The notes: generated by a model from the sequence alone, not told the origin. DNA of 64,000 nt from Erinaceus europaeus (GCF_950295315.1 NC_080164.1:110256447-110320446); one strand, 5' to 3'; counted from the first letter of the stretch, positions 19,541 through 29,780 are shown. A program made the numbers and translations.

Positions 19541-19746
19541 AATAAGCCCTTAAACATGGACCAGCATCAATGTGGGAACTAACCCACCCATCGCCCAGAT
19601 AAGTAAACTTGGCTACCCATCCACAATGGGTTGCCTTTCTACTTATGAAGAGGTTTGCCAAAGCCTCTACTGTTTCATTATGAGACAGTTTCTCTGTCTC
19701 TGGAACATTTAACTCTGGGCCACACTTCGGTTCCCTGACCAGGAAC

Positions 19747-19976
19747 TTTGGTTTCTTATGACCGGGATCATAGAGCTTGGGAGATGCACAGAGATTTCTC
19801 CTTGGACTTTCTGGATTCCCTCTCTCATGTTTCCTGAGGAAAAGGACTACATTTTGCTCCAGGACACAATTTGGTTCTTTATGACCATGATCATAGACCT
19901 TGGGATATGCACGGAGATTTCCACTGGGACTTTCTGGACTTCTTCTTGCATGTTTCCCATGGAGAAGGACTACTCT
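19747..19976 (+). repeat. two 107-bp direct repeats in the element interior
   Basis: 19747-19853 and 19870-19976 are homologous along their whole length (TTTGGTT..TTATGACC..GATCATAGA..TTGGGA.ATGCAC.GAGATTTC..GGACTTTCTGGA), about 80% identical, with a 123-bp period. They lie just downstream of the primer site. Confidence 0.9.
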
Positions 19977-20387
19977 AATTTGAGGAGCATTCTCCAGTAC
20001 CGTGGCAGTCCCCAAGAATGGAGACATGTGGTTAGTTCTACTCTCCTGATTGGATTCTATCTTCAATGGGAAGACACTTTTAAAAATGGGTGCCTGAAAC
20101 AATCTAGCAGGAACAGTCAGAAGCACCCTAAATGGAATTTCGAGGAGCTTTTTGGACCAGGATGCCCTCCGGGGACTCTTGATACTACATGGTGAGATCT
20201 GTTTCGTAAGAGAGTGATTTGAATGACTGAATCTTTGTTTGACATTGACTAAAAAAAAAAAATGCTGGACGCAGCCATGATTTCTAGAGACATCAGAAAC
20301 AATCCAAAAAATTGTTTTTTCCCTCCTTTGATTTCTCTTTTACGTCTTGACATGAATCTGAAACGTTTAATCCTGAAAACTGTATGA

Positions 20388-20445
20388 GTTATGGGTGGGG
20401 CAGATAGTGCAATGATTATGTTAATTATTCTCATGCGTAAGGCTT
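20388..20445 (+). mobile_element. SINE-D fragment inside the LTR element
   Basis: GGGGCAGATAGTGCAATGATTATG and CTCATGCGTAAGGCTT align with the SINE-D head and CATGCCTGAGGCT. Only about 55 bp remain, with no tail or target duplication visible. Confidence 0.5.
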
Positions 20446-20989
20446 CTACTGTGGTTCTTCTGTTTACCTTTCCACATTTTATTGAGTTTAAACTGTTTAA
20501 ACAACCTTAAAATCATACTAGAAAGGACTTCCAATTATAATGGAGTTATCAATTATAGTAAACTTCTAATCTGCTACAAGTTTTGTTTGACAAGTAAGTG
20601 AATTTCAGCTGTCAAGTCTTCACATGAAAAAGCATCTACTCAAATGAAAATTTCTGGAAATGCATTTGGACCCCTGTTCTCTGACATCGCCCACAAGATG
20701 GAATGACTGCAACACACCCCTGGAAACCAATGATGTGACCTGGCACGACCTGAAGAAACAGATTCACAGACTCCAAAGCTCACTCTCTACAGAAAAGCAG
20801 AATTCTGGTGGCCAACATTCCCCATCGAGATAGACATGCAGTGTTTCATCCCTTGGCATTTTCTTCCGTGGTCATCTATTTTGAACTGACACTTCCATCG
20901 GACTTACTGGTACACGTTGCTGTGTTTCTCAAAGATTAACTTCAGCCAGAGCCTTGGGACTTTATAGGCCATGTTCCCTCGCCTGCAGG

Positions 20990-21175
20990 CTCTTCTCCTA
21001 GAGGTAGAAAACTCCCCCTCCTTATTAGGTTATGCCCACAGAGGCAGGAAATGCCCTTTGAGGCAAGAGATGCCCACAGAGGCATGAAGCGCCCCCAGAG
21101 GCAATTGATACCCCCAGAGGCAAGAAATGCCTTTCGCCTGCTAGGCCTTGCCCTTTGAGGCAGAAAATACCCCCT
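20990..21175 (+). repeat. short imperfect repeats with core CCCAGAGGCA
   Basis: Variants of (C)CC(A/T)(C/G)AGAGGCA(A/T/G)GAAATGCC occur at least seven times, spaced about 18-25 bp, with a short diverged gap. Neighbouring units differ by a few bases. This part is unusually GC-rich for the region. Confidence 0.8.
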
Positions 21176-21312
21176 CAGGCCTCCCTTTGGCATCACACTG
21201 GTTATTGCTGCTCGCCTATTTTGTTTTCCATGTCTTATGCCAGTTCTTTTGAAAACACCTGTACGATATAGGTTTCTGTTCACCCCACGATCCTGATACT
21301 ATGGCCATTAGT

Positions 21313-21330
21313 TAAAAAAAAAGGGGGAAT
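21313..21330 (+). other. polypurine tract
   Basis: TAAAAAAAAAGGGGGAAT ends directly at the 3' LTR; an A-run plus G-run is the standard plus-strand primer of retroviral reverse transcription. Confidence 0.9.
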
Positions 21331-21800
21331 TGTTGGTATGCTTTAAAAAACCCCTTCTGTTTCATTTGGTTTAAATCCCCCCCTGCTTAACACTGTATTC
21401 ATTTTACATAACCACTGTATTCTATTTACATAACCACTGCCATCTATTTACATAAATCACTTTTACATTTACATAAAGCACCACCTTCCCTCCAGGGCAT
21501 TGGTGGTTTAGTGGTAGAATTCTCACCTGCTCCACCCCCTCTCCTTGTCACACCCTGATCCTCTCCTTGTCACACCCTGATTTTCACCAGTCACTTTTCT
21601 CTCCACCCTCTCTATGTCACATCCTGTTCACACCCTACTTGGGAAGTATATATAAAGACAACATTGTTTGTTTTAGTTTTGAGTTTAGCTTAGCTCGGCT
21701 TAGATTCATGCTGCGTCCTGCATGAATAAAGAGATACTGCATACAGCTCAACCATGAGTCCCAGGTCATCTGTCTCCCGTCAGTGAAGCACAGCCCGACA
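21331..21800 (+). repeat. 3' LTR
   Basis: Copy of the 5' LTR. Differences lie in the first 75 and last 105 bases; the roughly 285-bp centre is identical. TATA at 21647-21656, AATAAA at 21725-21730. Confidence 0.95.
21497..21530 (+). other. tRNA-Gly 5'-half-like segment in U3 (3' LTR)
   Basis: Identical to 19215-19248, so it was part of the LTR before this insertion. Confidence 0.85.
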
Positions 21801-21860
21801 CTCTTATACTATGGTCTTGTCAGTGTTTCTATTTTATAATTAAAAATTTTTTTAAAAAAA
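21801..21860 (+). mobile_element. target duplication (21801-21806) and right part of the split L1-U2
   Basis: CTCTTA then TACTATGGTCTTGTCAGTG and an A-rich tail: the terminus missing from 18606-19048. Confidence 0.9.
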
Positions 21861-22019
21861 GAAAGGATACAGAAACAACAACAAAAAAGAAGATGTATTT
21901 ATAAGGCATAAAAATAAAAAGCACTAACTACTCAACAAGTGACTATGGTAATTCTGGTGTCTTTGATGTTGCTATATAAACATATTTTAAAGAGGTATTC
22001 AAATTTTTCTTTTTATAAC

Positions 22020-22185
22020 ATTTATATTTTATTTTAATGAGAGAGAGAAAAAGAGACAGACAGACAAACAGACCAGAGACCTGCTCAGCTCTGGCTTATA
22101 GTAATGCTGGAGATTGAACCTAAGACCTCTGAGCCTCAGGTAGGAGAATCTTTTGCAAAACCACTATGCTGTCTTCCCAGATTCT
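22020..22185 (-). mobile_element. SINE-D
   Basis: Minus strand GGGAAGACAGCATAGTGGTT, CTACCTGAGGCTCAGAGGTC, AATCTCCAGCATTAC, CAGAGCTGAGCAGGTCTCTGG, TC tract and an AAAATA tail. Confidence 0.9.
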
Positions 22186-22321
22186 CAAAACATTCCTTTA
22201 GTCACAGGAATTTAAAATGAATCTTGATTCTTAAATGTTTACCTATTTATAGCAGATAAGGGGTTTTTTTGTGTGTCTTTAGTTCTCAAACTATTACAGA
22301 GCACTCAACAAAAAGCAATCA

Positions 22322-22462
22322 CTTTTTTTTTCTTTTTTCTTTTTTTTTACACTCAGAGCACTGCTCAGCTCTGGCTTTTAATGGTGCTGGGAACTGAACC
22401 TGGGGCTTTGGAACATCAGGAATGAGAGACTTTACATAACCATTATGCTATCTCTCCAGCCA
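22322..22462 (-). mobile_element. SINE-D
   Basis: Minus strand GGCTGGAGAGATAGCATAATGG, ATTCCTGATGTTCCAAAGCC, CCAGAGCTGAGCAGTGCTCTG, and an A-rich tail (plus-strand T runs at 22323-22349). Confidence 0.92.
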
Positions 22463-22704
22463 CAATCATGAATAACTTTGTTCTTATTAAAGGCTTCTGT
22501 GTCTCCTGAGTTTCACATGACATACAAGGAAGAGGGCAAGGAGGAGAGAGCATTTGCTAACATTTCTAAATAGTGCCAATTACAATTTTGAAGTGAAATG
22601 TCTCCTTTGCTGTGAAATCAAATTTTTCCCACTGAGGTGTGGGGAAATCATAACAAGAACTTCTCTCAGTTGCCCATGTGACCCTAAACGTGGGAAGTCA
22701 CTAA
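22463..22704. other. unassigned DNA
   Basis: No repeat or gene signal that I can support. Confidence 0.3.
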
Positions 22705-22860
22705 GGGGGCTGAGCAGTGGACCTGCCAAAGGATCCAAGTTAAACCCCTGCTGCTCTCACCTGCAGGGAGGATGCTTCACAAGCAGCAAAGTCTATCATT
22801 CTCTCTCCCTCCTCTTTCAATTTCTCTCTGATCCATCCACTTAAAAAAAAAAAAAAAAAA
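22705..22860 (+). mobile_element. SINE-A, shortened
   Basis: GGGGGCTGAGCAGTGGACC, CTCTCACCTGCAGGGAGGATGC, CTCTCTCCCTCC and an A tail. About 40 bp of the head is deleted. Confidence 0.85.
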
Positions 22861-23004
22861 GACCCTACAGGGTTGAGCTTTTGTAAACACACTTAGAAAA
22901 GTCAAACTCTGAACACCTGGGCAGACTGACCAATAAGTTCCTATTATGTCAAGGTGACCTACAGCCACAGGTGGGTAGATTTGGTTTTCCTGATTGTTTG
23001 GTTT

Positions 23005-23212
23005 TTAATTTTATTATTTTTATTAACTTGCTAAATGGAGACAGTCAGAAATTGAGAGAGTAGGGGGAGATAGGGAGAGAGAGAAAGAAAGATACGTGCA
23101 GCTCTGCATCACAACTCATGAAACTTTGCCCCTGCAGGTGGGAAGAGGGGGCTTGAACCCAGACCTTGTGCATTATAACCTGTATGCTAAACCAGGTGCT
23201 CTACCAACAACT
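23005..23212 (-). mobile_element. SINE-A
   Basis: Minus strand CACCTGGTTTAGCATACAGG, TGGGTTCAAGCCCCC, CACCTGCAGGGGCAAAG, TC tract. The first bases of the head (GGCCAGG) are lost. Confidence 0.88.
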
Positions 23213-23286
23213 GAGGAGATTTGTATAGCATAAGAAGTTGTCTTCAGCAGAAAGTGTAGAAATCTTTACCACTAAGCCATAAAATT

Positions 23287-23330
23287 GTGTGTGTGTGCGT
23301 GTGTGTGCGTGTGCGTGTGTGTGTGTGTGA
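23287..23330. repeat. interrupted (TG)n microsatellite
   Basis: GT units interrupted by GCGT variants; about 44 bp. Confidence 0.9.
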
Positions 23331-23429
23331 AGATGGTGACAGAGTTGAGAATAGAACTAGAAAGCTAGATTAGGGCAAAGAGTAGTTCCCAAATAGAAGG
23401 AAAGTATATAAATGCCATTAACTGTAAAT

Positions 23430-23975
23430 CCCATCAATATGACCTAAGGCCCATATCCAAGTTACTAAAGTCATGGGCCACATGGTACATATCTAAAATA
23501 GACTTCCTAGCTTCTTCCCCCAAGAAGACTACTAGTTTCATTTGCTCTATTCTTACTTTTGGGTTCCTATTTATTGAACATTTTATATATATATCTTACC
23601 ACATTCCAGCCCCCAAGTTGCAGACACTACCATGACACCAACCTGACTTTCCTGGGCAGACAACCTCACCAATATGTCCCTAAATCTCCCATCTGCAGAG
23701 CCCTGCCCCACTAGGGAAAGACAGAAACAGGCTGGGGGTGTGGATCCACCTGTCAATGCCCATGTCCATCAGAGAAGTAATTACAGAAGCCAGACTTTCC
23801 ACCTTCTGCACCCCCAGAAGAATTTGGATCCATCCTCCCAGAGGGACAAAGAATAGGGAAGTTTCCAATGGAGGGGACAGCACAGGGAACTTTGGTGGTG
23901 GGAACTGTATGGAATTGTACCCTTCTTACCCTACAATTTTGGTAATCATTATTAAATCACTAATAAAAATTATTT
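23430..23975 (+). mobile_element. LINE-1 3' end (L1-U2)
   Basis: AGTCATGGGCCACATGG, ATATCTTACCACATTCCAGC, CCAGACTTTCCACCTTCTGC, GGTGGTGGGAACTGTATGG, and a CATTATTAAATCACTAATAA tail. The most complete copy of its subtype here. Confidence 0.9.
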
Positions 23976-24049
23976 AAAAAAAAACATGTATCTTCTAGCC
24001 TAAAGTGACCACAGATTGTACAGTGTACTTGAAAACCTGTTTGTCTGTC

Positions 24050-24296
24050 TGCTTTTTACCTCCAGGGCTATTGTTGGGGTCTAGTTCCTGCACTACTCCA
24101 ATGCCCTCAGCCATAGTGTTCTTTTGGAGCACGTAAACAAAGTAAAGAATGACAGAGAAGAGACAAACCAGCATTGCTCCACCATCAGGAAAGTTTTCCT
24201 CCTGCAGGTGCTTCCAGTTGGTGACCTGGTGCTGGAACCAGAATCCTCACACTGGTAATAAGTGAATCCTATCATGTTATCTCCTGCCAGCCCCAA
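24050..24296 (-). mobile_element. SINE-A+ (extended), diverged
   Basis: Minus strand GGGGCTGGCAGGAGATAACA head, ACCTGCAGGAGGAAAAC, TTCTTTACTTTG, then the extension GCTGAGGGCATTGGAG ... CCCCAACAATAGCCCTGGAGG. Confidence 0.8.
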
Positions 24297-24389
24297 GGGT
24301 TAACCAGTAGGATAAATAAGGTGATGGTGGGTCTGGGCCAGGCCAGGTTGTAGCATGGATTATAGATTGGTATAGAAGTAATTTTACCC

Positions 24390-24600
24390 AGGAGGTTATT
24401 CACCTGGTTGAGCACACATGTTAAACTGTGCAAGGACCCAAGTTCAAGACCCCAGCCCCCACCTGCAGGGGGAAAGCTTTGCAAGTGGCGAAGGAGGGCA
24501 TCAGGTGTCTCTCTCTCTCTCCCTATCTCCTTTACCCTTTGATTTCTGGCTGTCTCTAGCCAATATATAAAGGTAATAGTAAAGAAATTAAATAAAATAA
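24390..24600 (+). mobile_element. SINE-A
   Basis: CCCAGGAGGTTATTCACCTGG head, CAAGTTCAAGACCCC, CCACCTGCAGGGGGAAAGC, TCTC tract, CCAATATATAAAGG tail. Confidence 0.9.
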
Positions 24601-25198
24601 AAATGATTCTAGACTAGTCAGTAGCATCTCTTTTTTTTTTCCAGATAAAGAGCAGAGCATGTGAATGCAAAAATAAAACCAAAGCTTTAGACTATCAGCT
24701 GTGAGCTGCCATCTCTTCCTACACAGGAATCTCACCAAGCGAAGGAGTCACTATAGACAGAACACTGGACCATCTGGGACTCGTTTCAGTAGTGACAGAG
24801 TGTGGCTCGGAATGACAGAAGCAGTACAGGACAAAAACTGAAACATGCTGGAGGCCCAAAGAGCCTTTATCTCATTTGTTTGGGGGGGAAACATCCAAGA
24901 AATACACCAGGTACTCTCCCATACCTTAAGGAAGGAGCCTTGGTTTACACTGAAGCAATAATCTATTAGCTCACTAACTGACTTATTCATTTCTCACAGA
25001 TGCCCACAGAAACTACTATAAAGAGCACCTTTTGCAAACTCACACTCTTAATCAAGCTCAACATACACTATTCTCTTGCTCTTTGGCCTCAGAAAGAACT
25101 CAGAGACAGACCCAGCATAAACCTTCTACCCATTACAAACCACTTTTTTTCTTTTTAGCACATAACCATACTGACTGATAAATGTTCTAGTACAGGTT

Positions 25199-25200
<2 letters not shown>
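24601..25200. other. unassigned DNA
   Basis: No recurrent repeat; 60- to 79-codon minus frames have no recognisable domain. Confidence 0.4.
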
Positions 25201-25242
<42 letters not shown>

Positions 25243-25441
25243 CCATAGGACAGAGAAAAATTGAGAGGGGTAGGGGAGATAGAGAGAGGGAGAGAAAGAT
25301 AAGACACCTGCAGACCTTCTTCACCACTCATGAAGCGTCCCCACTACCGGTGAGGAGTAGGGGTTCAAACCTGGGTCCTTGGAGGTATCCTTGTGCTTAG
25401 TAATATGTACATTTCACTGGGTGTGCCACCACCCAGTCCCC
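25201..25441 (-). mobile_element. SINE-A with (TG)n in its tail
   Basis: Minus strand GGGGACTGGGTGGTGGCACACC, GGTTTGAACCCCTAC, CACCGGTAGTGGGGACGC, CCTATGGAATAA and then (CA)n, which is pure TG on the plus strand at 25201-25238. Confidence 0.9.
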
Positions 25442-25529
25442 ACAATGCACTTTATCAGTAATGGTGAGAAAACCAAAATGCAATGATGCCAGTGACCAAA
25501 AATTTAATGGGAAATAGACTATTAAAGCA

Positions 25530-25640
25530 GGGGCTAGCAGATAGCTCAGCCCACAGAATATGCCCCTGAGCTGAACATGCCTTGGATTCATTCACTGCTT
25601 TCATATGGTAGCACCATGGACATTAGGGGTGCTCTAAAGA
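25530..25640 (+). mobile_element. degenerate tRNA-type SINE, family uncertain
   Basis: GGGGCTAGCAGATAGCTCAGC has an A-box-like core, but the body matches none of the four common families. Similar heads are seen near 57.36 and 59.19 kb. Confidence 0.4.
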
Positions 25641-25681
25641 TGGAGGACCATTGCAATGCTCTCCCCACCCCTCTCTTTCTC

Positions 25682-25850
25682 CTTTATTTATTGGATAGAA
25701 ACAGTTAGAAATAAAGAGGGAAGATGGAGATAGAGAGGAAGAGAGACAAAGAAATACCTGCAGCCCTGCTGTGGGGACAAGAACAATGAATGGGTGGCTC
25801 AAATTAGGGTTCTCGCACATGGTAATGTGGGCACCACTGACTGGTCCCCA
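25682..25850 (-). mobile_element. SINE-A, internally deleted
   Basis: Minus strand GGGGACCAGTCAGTGGTGCCC, CAGCAGGGCTGCAGG, CTCTCTATCTCC and CCAATAAATAAAGG. The CCACCTGCAGGGGG part is replaced. Confidence 0.8.
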
Positions 25851-26726
25851 AACTCATGAGAAATTTATGCACATAGAAACATTTCAGTGACCTCTGATAT
25901 GGAGATGTTCTAAATAAAGTATTTGATTACACATAACGACTTCAAGATGCCCATGGAGAAAATTTGGTAGAATGATGGAAATGTAAAAATAAAATAAAAA
26001 TAAAAACAGGGGAGGGAGGGAAAGAGGGAAAGGAGGAGAGGCAGGGATGGCAGGGGTGGCAGGAAGCAAAGACAGAGCTAGGAGAAAATAGATATGATTC
26101 CTAAACTAGATACACAGTTTCCGAATTTCTACAAGGAACTGTCTTGTTATACACTTTTTAAAAATGTTTCTTATTGCTTACTTAAAAATCTCTTCTGAGG
26201 GAATTTTCAGTCAAATTTTGGAGAATGAATATAAAAATGTTTGTTTCCCAGAGTAAAGAGAATGCTAGAAAGTATTATCCTTATGACTGAGTCTGCTTAT
26301 GCCAAGCCCTAAGCAATGTGCTTTCAATGTGAACCTAACAGAAATGGAGCTGTGCACTGTGGACACTTCACAGTGTTTATGTTCATGGGCTGGCATGAAA
26401 CCAGAGAAACAGAAGCGTTCCTATACAATATCTTGGCAAGGCAGACAGCTATTTCCACTGAGAACACCTTCAAGTCTCGTTTTGTTATTGAAATGATCTT
26501 GCTATCTATTCTAGTGCCAGTCGAATTCACAACAGTGATCTAGGAGAAATGTTAAAAAGGTCACATATTAGAGATTTACTATTATCCAGGGAGTTAAATA
26601 TAAGGTCATAAATCACACCAAAAACACTTAAGTCCTGGCTCCACCCCCCAGTAACTGTGACCTTAATCCAGCTAATTAATTGCTGGATATTGGCGTCATC
26701 TCCTGCATGTTTAAATTCCATGTCTG
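25851..26726. other. unassigned, non-repetitive DNA
   Basis: No recognised repeat apart from a purine-rich patch at 26010-26060. Open frames of 65-81 codons overlap on both strands at 26299-26543; none has a domain. Candidate region for conserved non-coding sequence. Confidence 0.4.
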
Positions 26727-26928
26727 TGCTGAGTGGTGATGCACCTGGTTGAGGGCACACAGTAACATGCACAAGGACACAGGTTCAAGTCCCCATTCCC
26801 CACCTGCAGAGGGGAAGCAGGGCTGCAGGTGTCTCTTTATCTCTCCCTCTCTACCTCACCCTTCCCTCTCAATTTCTCCCTGCCCTATCAAATAAAAGTA
26901 AACAAATAAAAAATTGAAAAAATAATTC
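26727..26928 (+). mobile_element. SINE-A
   Basis: GTGCTGAGTGGTGATGCACC, CAGGTTCAAGTCCCC, CCCACCTGCAGAGGGGAAGC, and a CAAATAAAAGTAAAC tail. Confidence 0.9.
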
Positions 26929-26949
26929 CAGGTTGCTTCTGAAAAAGAG

Positions 26950-27060
26950 ATTAGTTAATTTATTGGTTTATTTATTAATGAGAGAGAATCAGAGCATCAC
27001 TCTGGCACTGGCAGTGTCTGGGGTCAAGTTCAAGGCCTCATGCTTATAAGATTTCCTTCT
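26950..27060 (-). mobile_element. SINE-C, 5'-truncated
   Basis: Minus strand ATAAGCATGAGGCCTTGAAC, GCCAGAGTGATGCTCTGATTC and TTAATAAATAAACC. The head with GTGGATAAAG is absent. Confidence 0.75.
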
Positions 27061-27109
27061 TCTCTTACTATTACAGTCAGCAGACAGGTAACTATTATTG
27101 TCTCTTTTC

Positions 27110-27245
27110 ATTTTTTTAGCTAGAGACAGAGAAAGCAGAGAAGTAGAGAGACCACAGCACCAAAACCTCCTTCAAGGGGTTAGGGGTTGGTCTCAAACTT
27201 GGGTCATACAAATGTCAACAAATATCTTACTCTGCTAATTTAGAA
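27110..27245 (-). mobile_element. degenerate tRNA-type SINE, family uncertain
   Basis: The minus strand has GACCCAAGTTTGAGACCAAC (B-box-like) and CTACTTCTCTGC. Order of parts fits a SINE but the family cannot be named. Confidence 0.4.
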
Positions 27246-27845
27246 GTCCTTGTATTAGGCATGACACTCCATGTATCTCACTCTTTCTAAGAATCTTCCC
27301 ATTTTCTCCTTCTATCTTCTGTCAATGGAAAACTTCTGGCAGCAGCAGAGGTAATCCTGTATAGCAGATCTGCAATTCAAGTCTTCTTGAATGATCCCAA
27401 TACATAAGCAAATGTTGCAGATGTCAGTGGAGCACAGCTACTTAAACTTTTCTTTTTGATACATGATAATGACCACAGAATTATAAATTTAGATTCATCT
27501 AAAATTCTGCTGTCTCATTTAGCCACAGTGCCAGGTATTTCAGAGAAAATATAAATCTCTGATAATGTCCTCGTAGCAAGGGGAAGTAATTAGAGTATTT
27601 CACACTTAAAGATTAATATTTTGAATTTATATGGTACCATTCCTCTCAAGGTTTCAAAAGGCCTCAAAAAACAATAAGTCGTTAACTGTTCCATTGCTGT
27701 GCCCCCTCCAAAATGGTAAGAATGTATCCAAAAGCATTTACAAATGAGGAGAATGAAAGTGAGAGTTAGATATTTCAGCTAAGGTTTATTAACTGCAGAG
27801 TACTGTAAGATATTATAAGATTTGAAAAAATGCTTGGGGACTCAG
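27246..27845. other. unassigned, non-repetitive DNA
   Basis: About 600 bp with no repeat, simple sequence or coding frame. GGAAGTAATTAGAG and AAAGATTAATATTTTG add TAAT-type cores, but there is no cluster as at 7.8-8.0 kb. Confidence 0.35.
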
Positions 27846-27847
27846 GA

Positions 27848-28083
27848 TTTTTTATTATTATTACTATTACCATTATTATTGGATATGACAGAGAGAAAAT
27901 GAAAGTGATGGGGGAGATGGAAGACAAGAGAGAGAGAGAGAGAGAGAGAGAGACTGCAGCTCTGTTCACTGCTTGTGAAGCATCCCCCTGCAAGTGAGGA
28001 GGGGAGACTTGAACCTGGGTCCTTGTGCAGGCCCTTGCACATAGTACCATGTGCTCTTAAGGTGCGCCACTACCAGGCTCCAC
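27848..28083 (-). mobile_element. SINE-A/B intermediate
   Basis: Minus strand GGAGCCTGGTAGTGGCGCAC, AAGGGCCTGCACAAGGACCC, CACTTGCAGGGGGATGC, a (CT)n run and TCCAATAATAATGG. Its head has both A- and B-type features (duplicated GCACAAGGGCC). Confidence 0.75.
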
Positions 28084-28233
28084 AAAACAGGACCTTCTAC
28101 TTTATGTGCCTCAGTTCCTCTGTGCTTCTCAGCAGCACACTGTTCCTCGAGGCATTTGCTTCAAAAACTACTTTTAAATTCTTTTTTATGAATTCTGTGA
28201 CACAGAAATAAGACGTTTTAGAACATCCTTTCA

Positions 28234-28488
28234 GAGAGTCAGGTGGTTAAGTGCACATGCCGCAAAGCGCAAGGACCCGTGTAAGGATCCTGGTTGGAGC
28301 CCCAGGCTCCCCACCTGCAAGGGAGTTGCTTCACAGGTGGTGAAGCAGGTCTGCAGGTGTCTATCTTTCTCTCCCCCTCTGTCTTCACCTCCTCTCTCCA
28401 TTTCTCTCTGTCCTACCCAACAATGATGACAACAATAATAGCTACAATAGTAAAACAACGGAGGCAACAGAAGGGAATTAAATAAAAA
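28234..28488 (+). mobile_element. SINE-B, head-deleted, with 13-bp target duplication
   Basis: Starts GAGAGTCAGGTGGTTAAG, so the first A-box part is missing; the rest is standard with AACAATGATGACAACAATAA. Flanked by GAACATCCTTTCA (28221-28233) and GAGCATCCTTTCA (28489-28501). Confidence 0.92.
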
Positions 28489-28501
28489 GAGCATCCTTTC
28501 A

Positions 28502-29110
28502 CTGTGTGATTTATTAAATACATCTAAGTCCCAGAGAGAGGGCAATGGAATTCGATAACTATATTTGTAAGTGTGTGCTTCTAATTTCTCAACATCAGGA
28601 AAAACACCTTATAGTAACTATAATACTTTGTAGTCCTGTGTTTACCAAAGCTAACTTAATGACTAGTAGTGCAGAGATACTACGGTATCTAAACACACAC
28701 ACACACACACACTCACTCACACATGATTAGATGAATATAAAGTAGATTCAGTGAATAAAAAAATCTTTCTTAAACAGTATATATTTCATCAGCTGAGAAA
28801 TTATGCTATTTTGCAATACAGGACCAACCCATTTTTATATATTTACTGTCAAATACCGACTCCTCAGTCTTTGTTTTATTGATAATAATTACCCCAAGGA
28901 TACTCTCAGAACTTTCTCTAGTAGGTTTTATTTCTTCTTCTCAAAGTGTGTTTTCACTATAGAGTGTTTTATCAATATCTTACATGATGCTTAAGTAAGA
29001 CTTCTTAACTAGAACTTTCCAACCTCTTCCCTGTAAGAGATGCTGTTGTCACTTTGCTTAGGTCCTCTTTCCGTGCCACATTCATGCGTTCACACACACA
29101 CACACAGACA

Positions 29111-29144
<34 letters not shown>

Positions 29145-29454
29145 AAAATTACTGGACTGAACAGTCCAGGCATCTTTCCAAGGTTGAAACTACACTTCTG
29201 GAAGCCTTTTGTTTGCACAGCTTTTGCCTCTACCTCTTCCTCCAACTTGACTCCTTCAGTCCTCAAGTACTAGTACCAGAATCCTCATTTCAGGTTCTCC
29301 TTCAGAGAACTCAACCTTAACTACCCCCAGTACAATGAGCTCACTGTCACATTACTTACAGCATTGCCTGATAATGATCACTTAAAGTTCCATAGATAGT
29401 CTGCTTAAAAAAAGAAGAAAAAATTAATCTTATAGAATAAGTTGTTTAAAAATT
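28502..29454. other. unassigned DNA with CA and CA/TC tracts
   Basis: (CA)n near 28694-28712 and a CA-to-TC compound tract at 29091-29142. The remainder is non-repetitive, and frames of 60-88 codons through the tracts are artefacts. Confidence 0.4.
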
Positions 29455-29640
29455 AAAAGTAGTTGGTGTATTGCACCAAAGTAAAGGACTCAGAGATGTG
29501 GGGGGGGGGGGTATAGGGGGCTTTCAGGTTCTGGTGCATGATGGTAGAAATTGAGAAATTTTATGCATGCACAAACAATTATATTGACTGTAAACCATTA
29601 ATCTTCCCCCAGTAAAAATAATAATAAAAGAAAGAAAACA
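29455..29640 (+). mobile_element. LINE-1 3' UTR (L1-U1)
   Basis: TTGGTGTATTGCACCAAAG, GGTTCTGGTGCATGATGG, TTATGCATGCACAAACAATT and CCAGTAAAAATAATAATAAA match the end of the L1 at 42.36-42.55 kb. A run of ten G is included. Confidence 0.85.
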
Positions 29641-29644
29641 ATAA

Positions 29645-29780
29645 AGGGGGACTGGGGAATGGTGTACCCAGTTAAGTGCACCTACCATTAAGAGCAAAGG
29701 CCCGTGCAAGGATCTGGGTTGGAGCCCCTGGTCCCCACTTACAGAGTGGACACTTCACAAGCAGTGAAATAGGTCTGATC
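29645..29780 (+). mobile_element. SINE-A/B, 3'-truncated
   Basis: GGGGACTGGGGAATGGTGTACC head, GTGCAAGGATCTGGGTTGG, CCCACTTACAGAGTGG, AAGCAGTGAAATAGGTCTG, then abrupt loss of similarity and no tail. Confidence 0.75.

Larger units (their letters stand above)
19049..21800 (+). mobile_element. class II (ERVK-like) LTR element, apparently non-autonomous
   Basis: A complete 2,752-bp element: 469-bp 5' LTR, 2-bp gap, primer-binding site, 1.8-kb interior, polypurine tract and 470-bp 3' LTR, bounded by the 6-bp duplication CTCTTA. LTRs begin TGTTGG and end GACA, and are about 97% identical (some 14 differences by eye). The primer site matches tRNA-Lys3 at 16 of 18 positions. The interior shows no gag, protease, reverse transcriptase, integrase or env motif in any frame; its longest frames (209 codons minus, 145 plus) overlap each other, run through internal direct repeats and look accidental. 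It resembles in layout the non-coding, helper-dependent elements of rodents (ETn/VL30 type, from general knowledge). Mobilisation would need proteins from a related coding provirus. A deletion derivative is the alternative, although the preserved ends and the unfamiliar interior argue for replacement rather than simple loss. Confidence 0.92.

Noticed and set aside
19497..20126. 209-codon minus-strand frame in the LTR element as an antisense gene
   Set aside because: It runs through the 107-bp direct repeats and across the LTR boundary, has no retroviral or other domain, and overlaps a plus-strand frame; most likely accidental.
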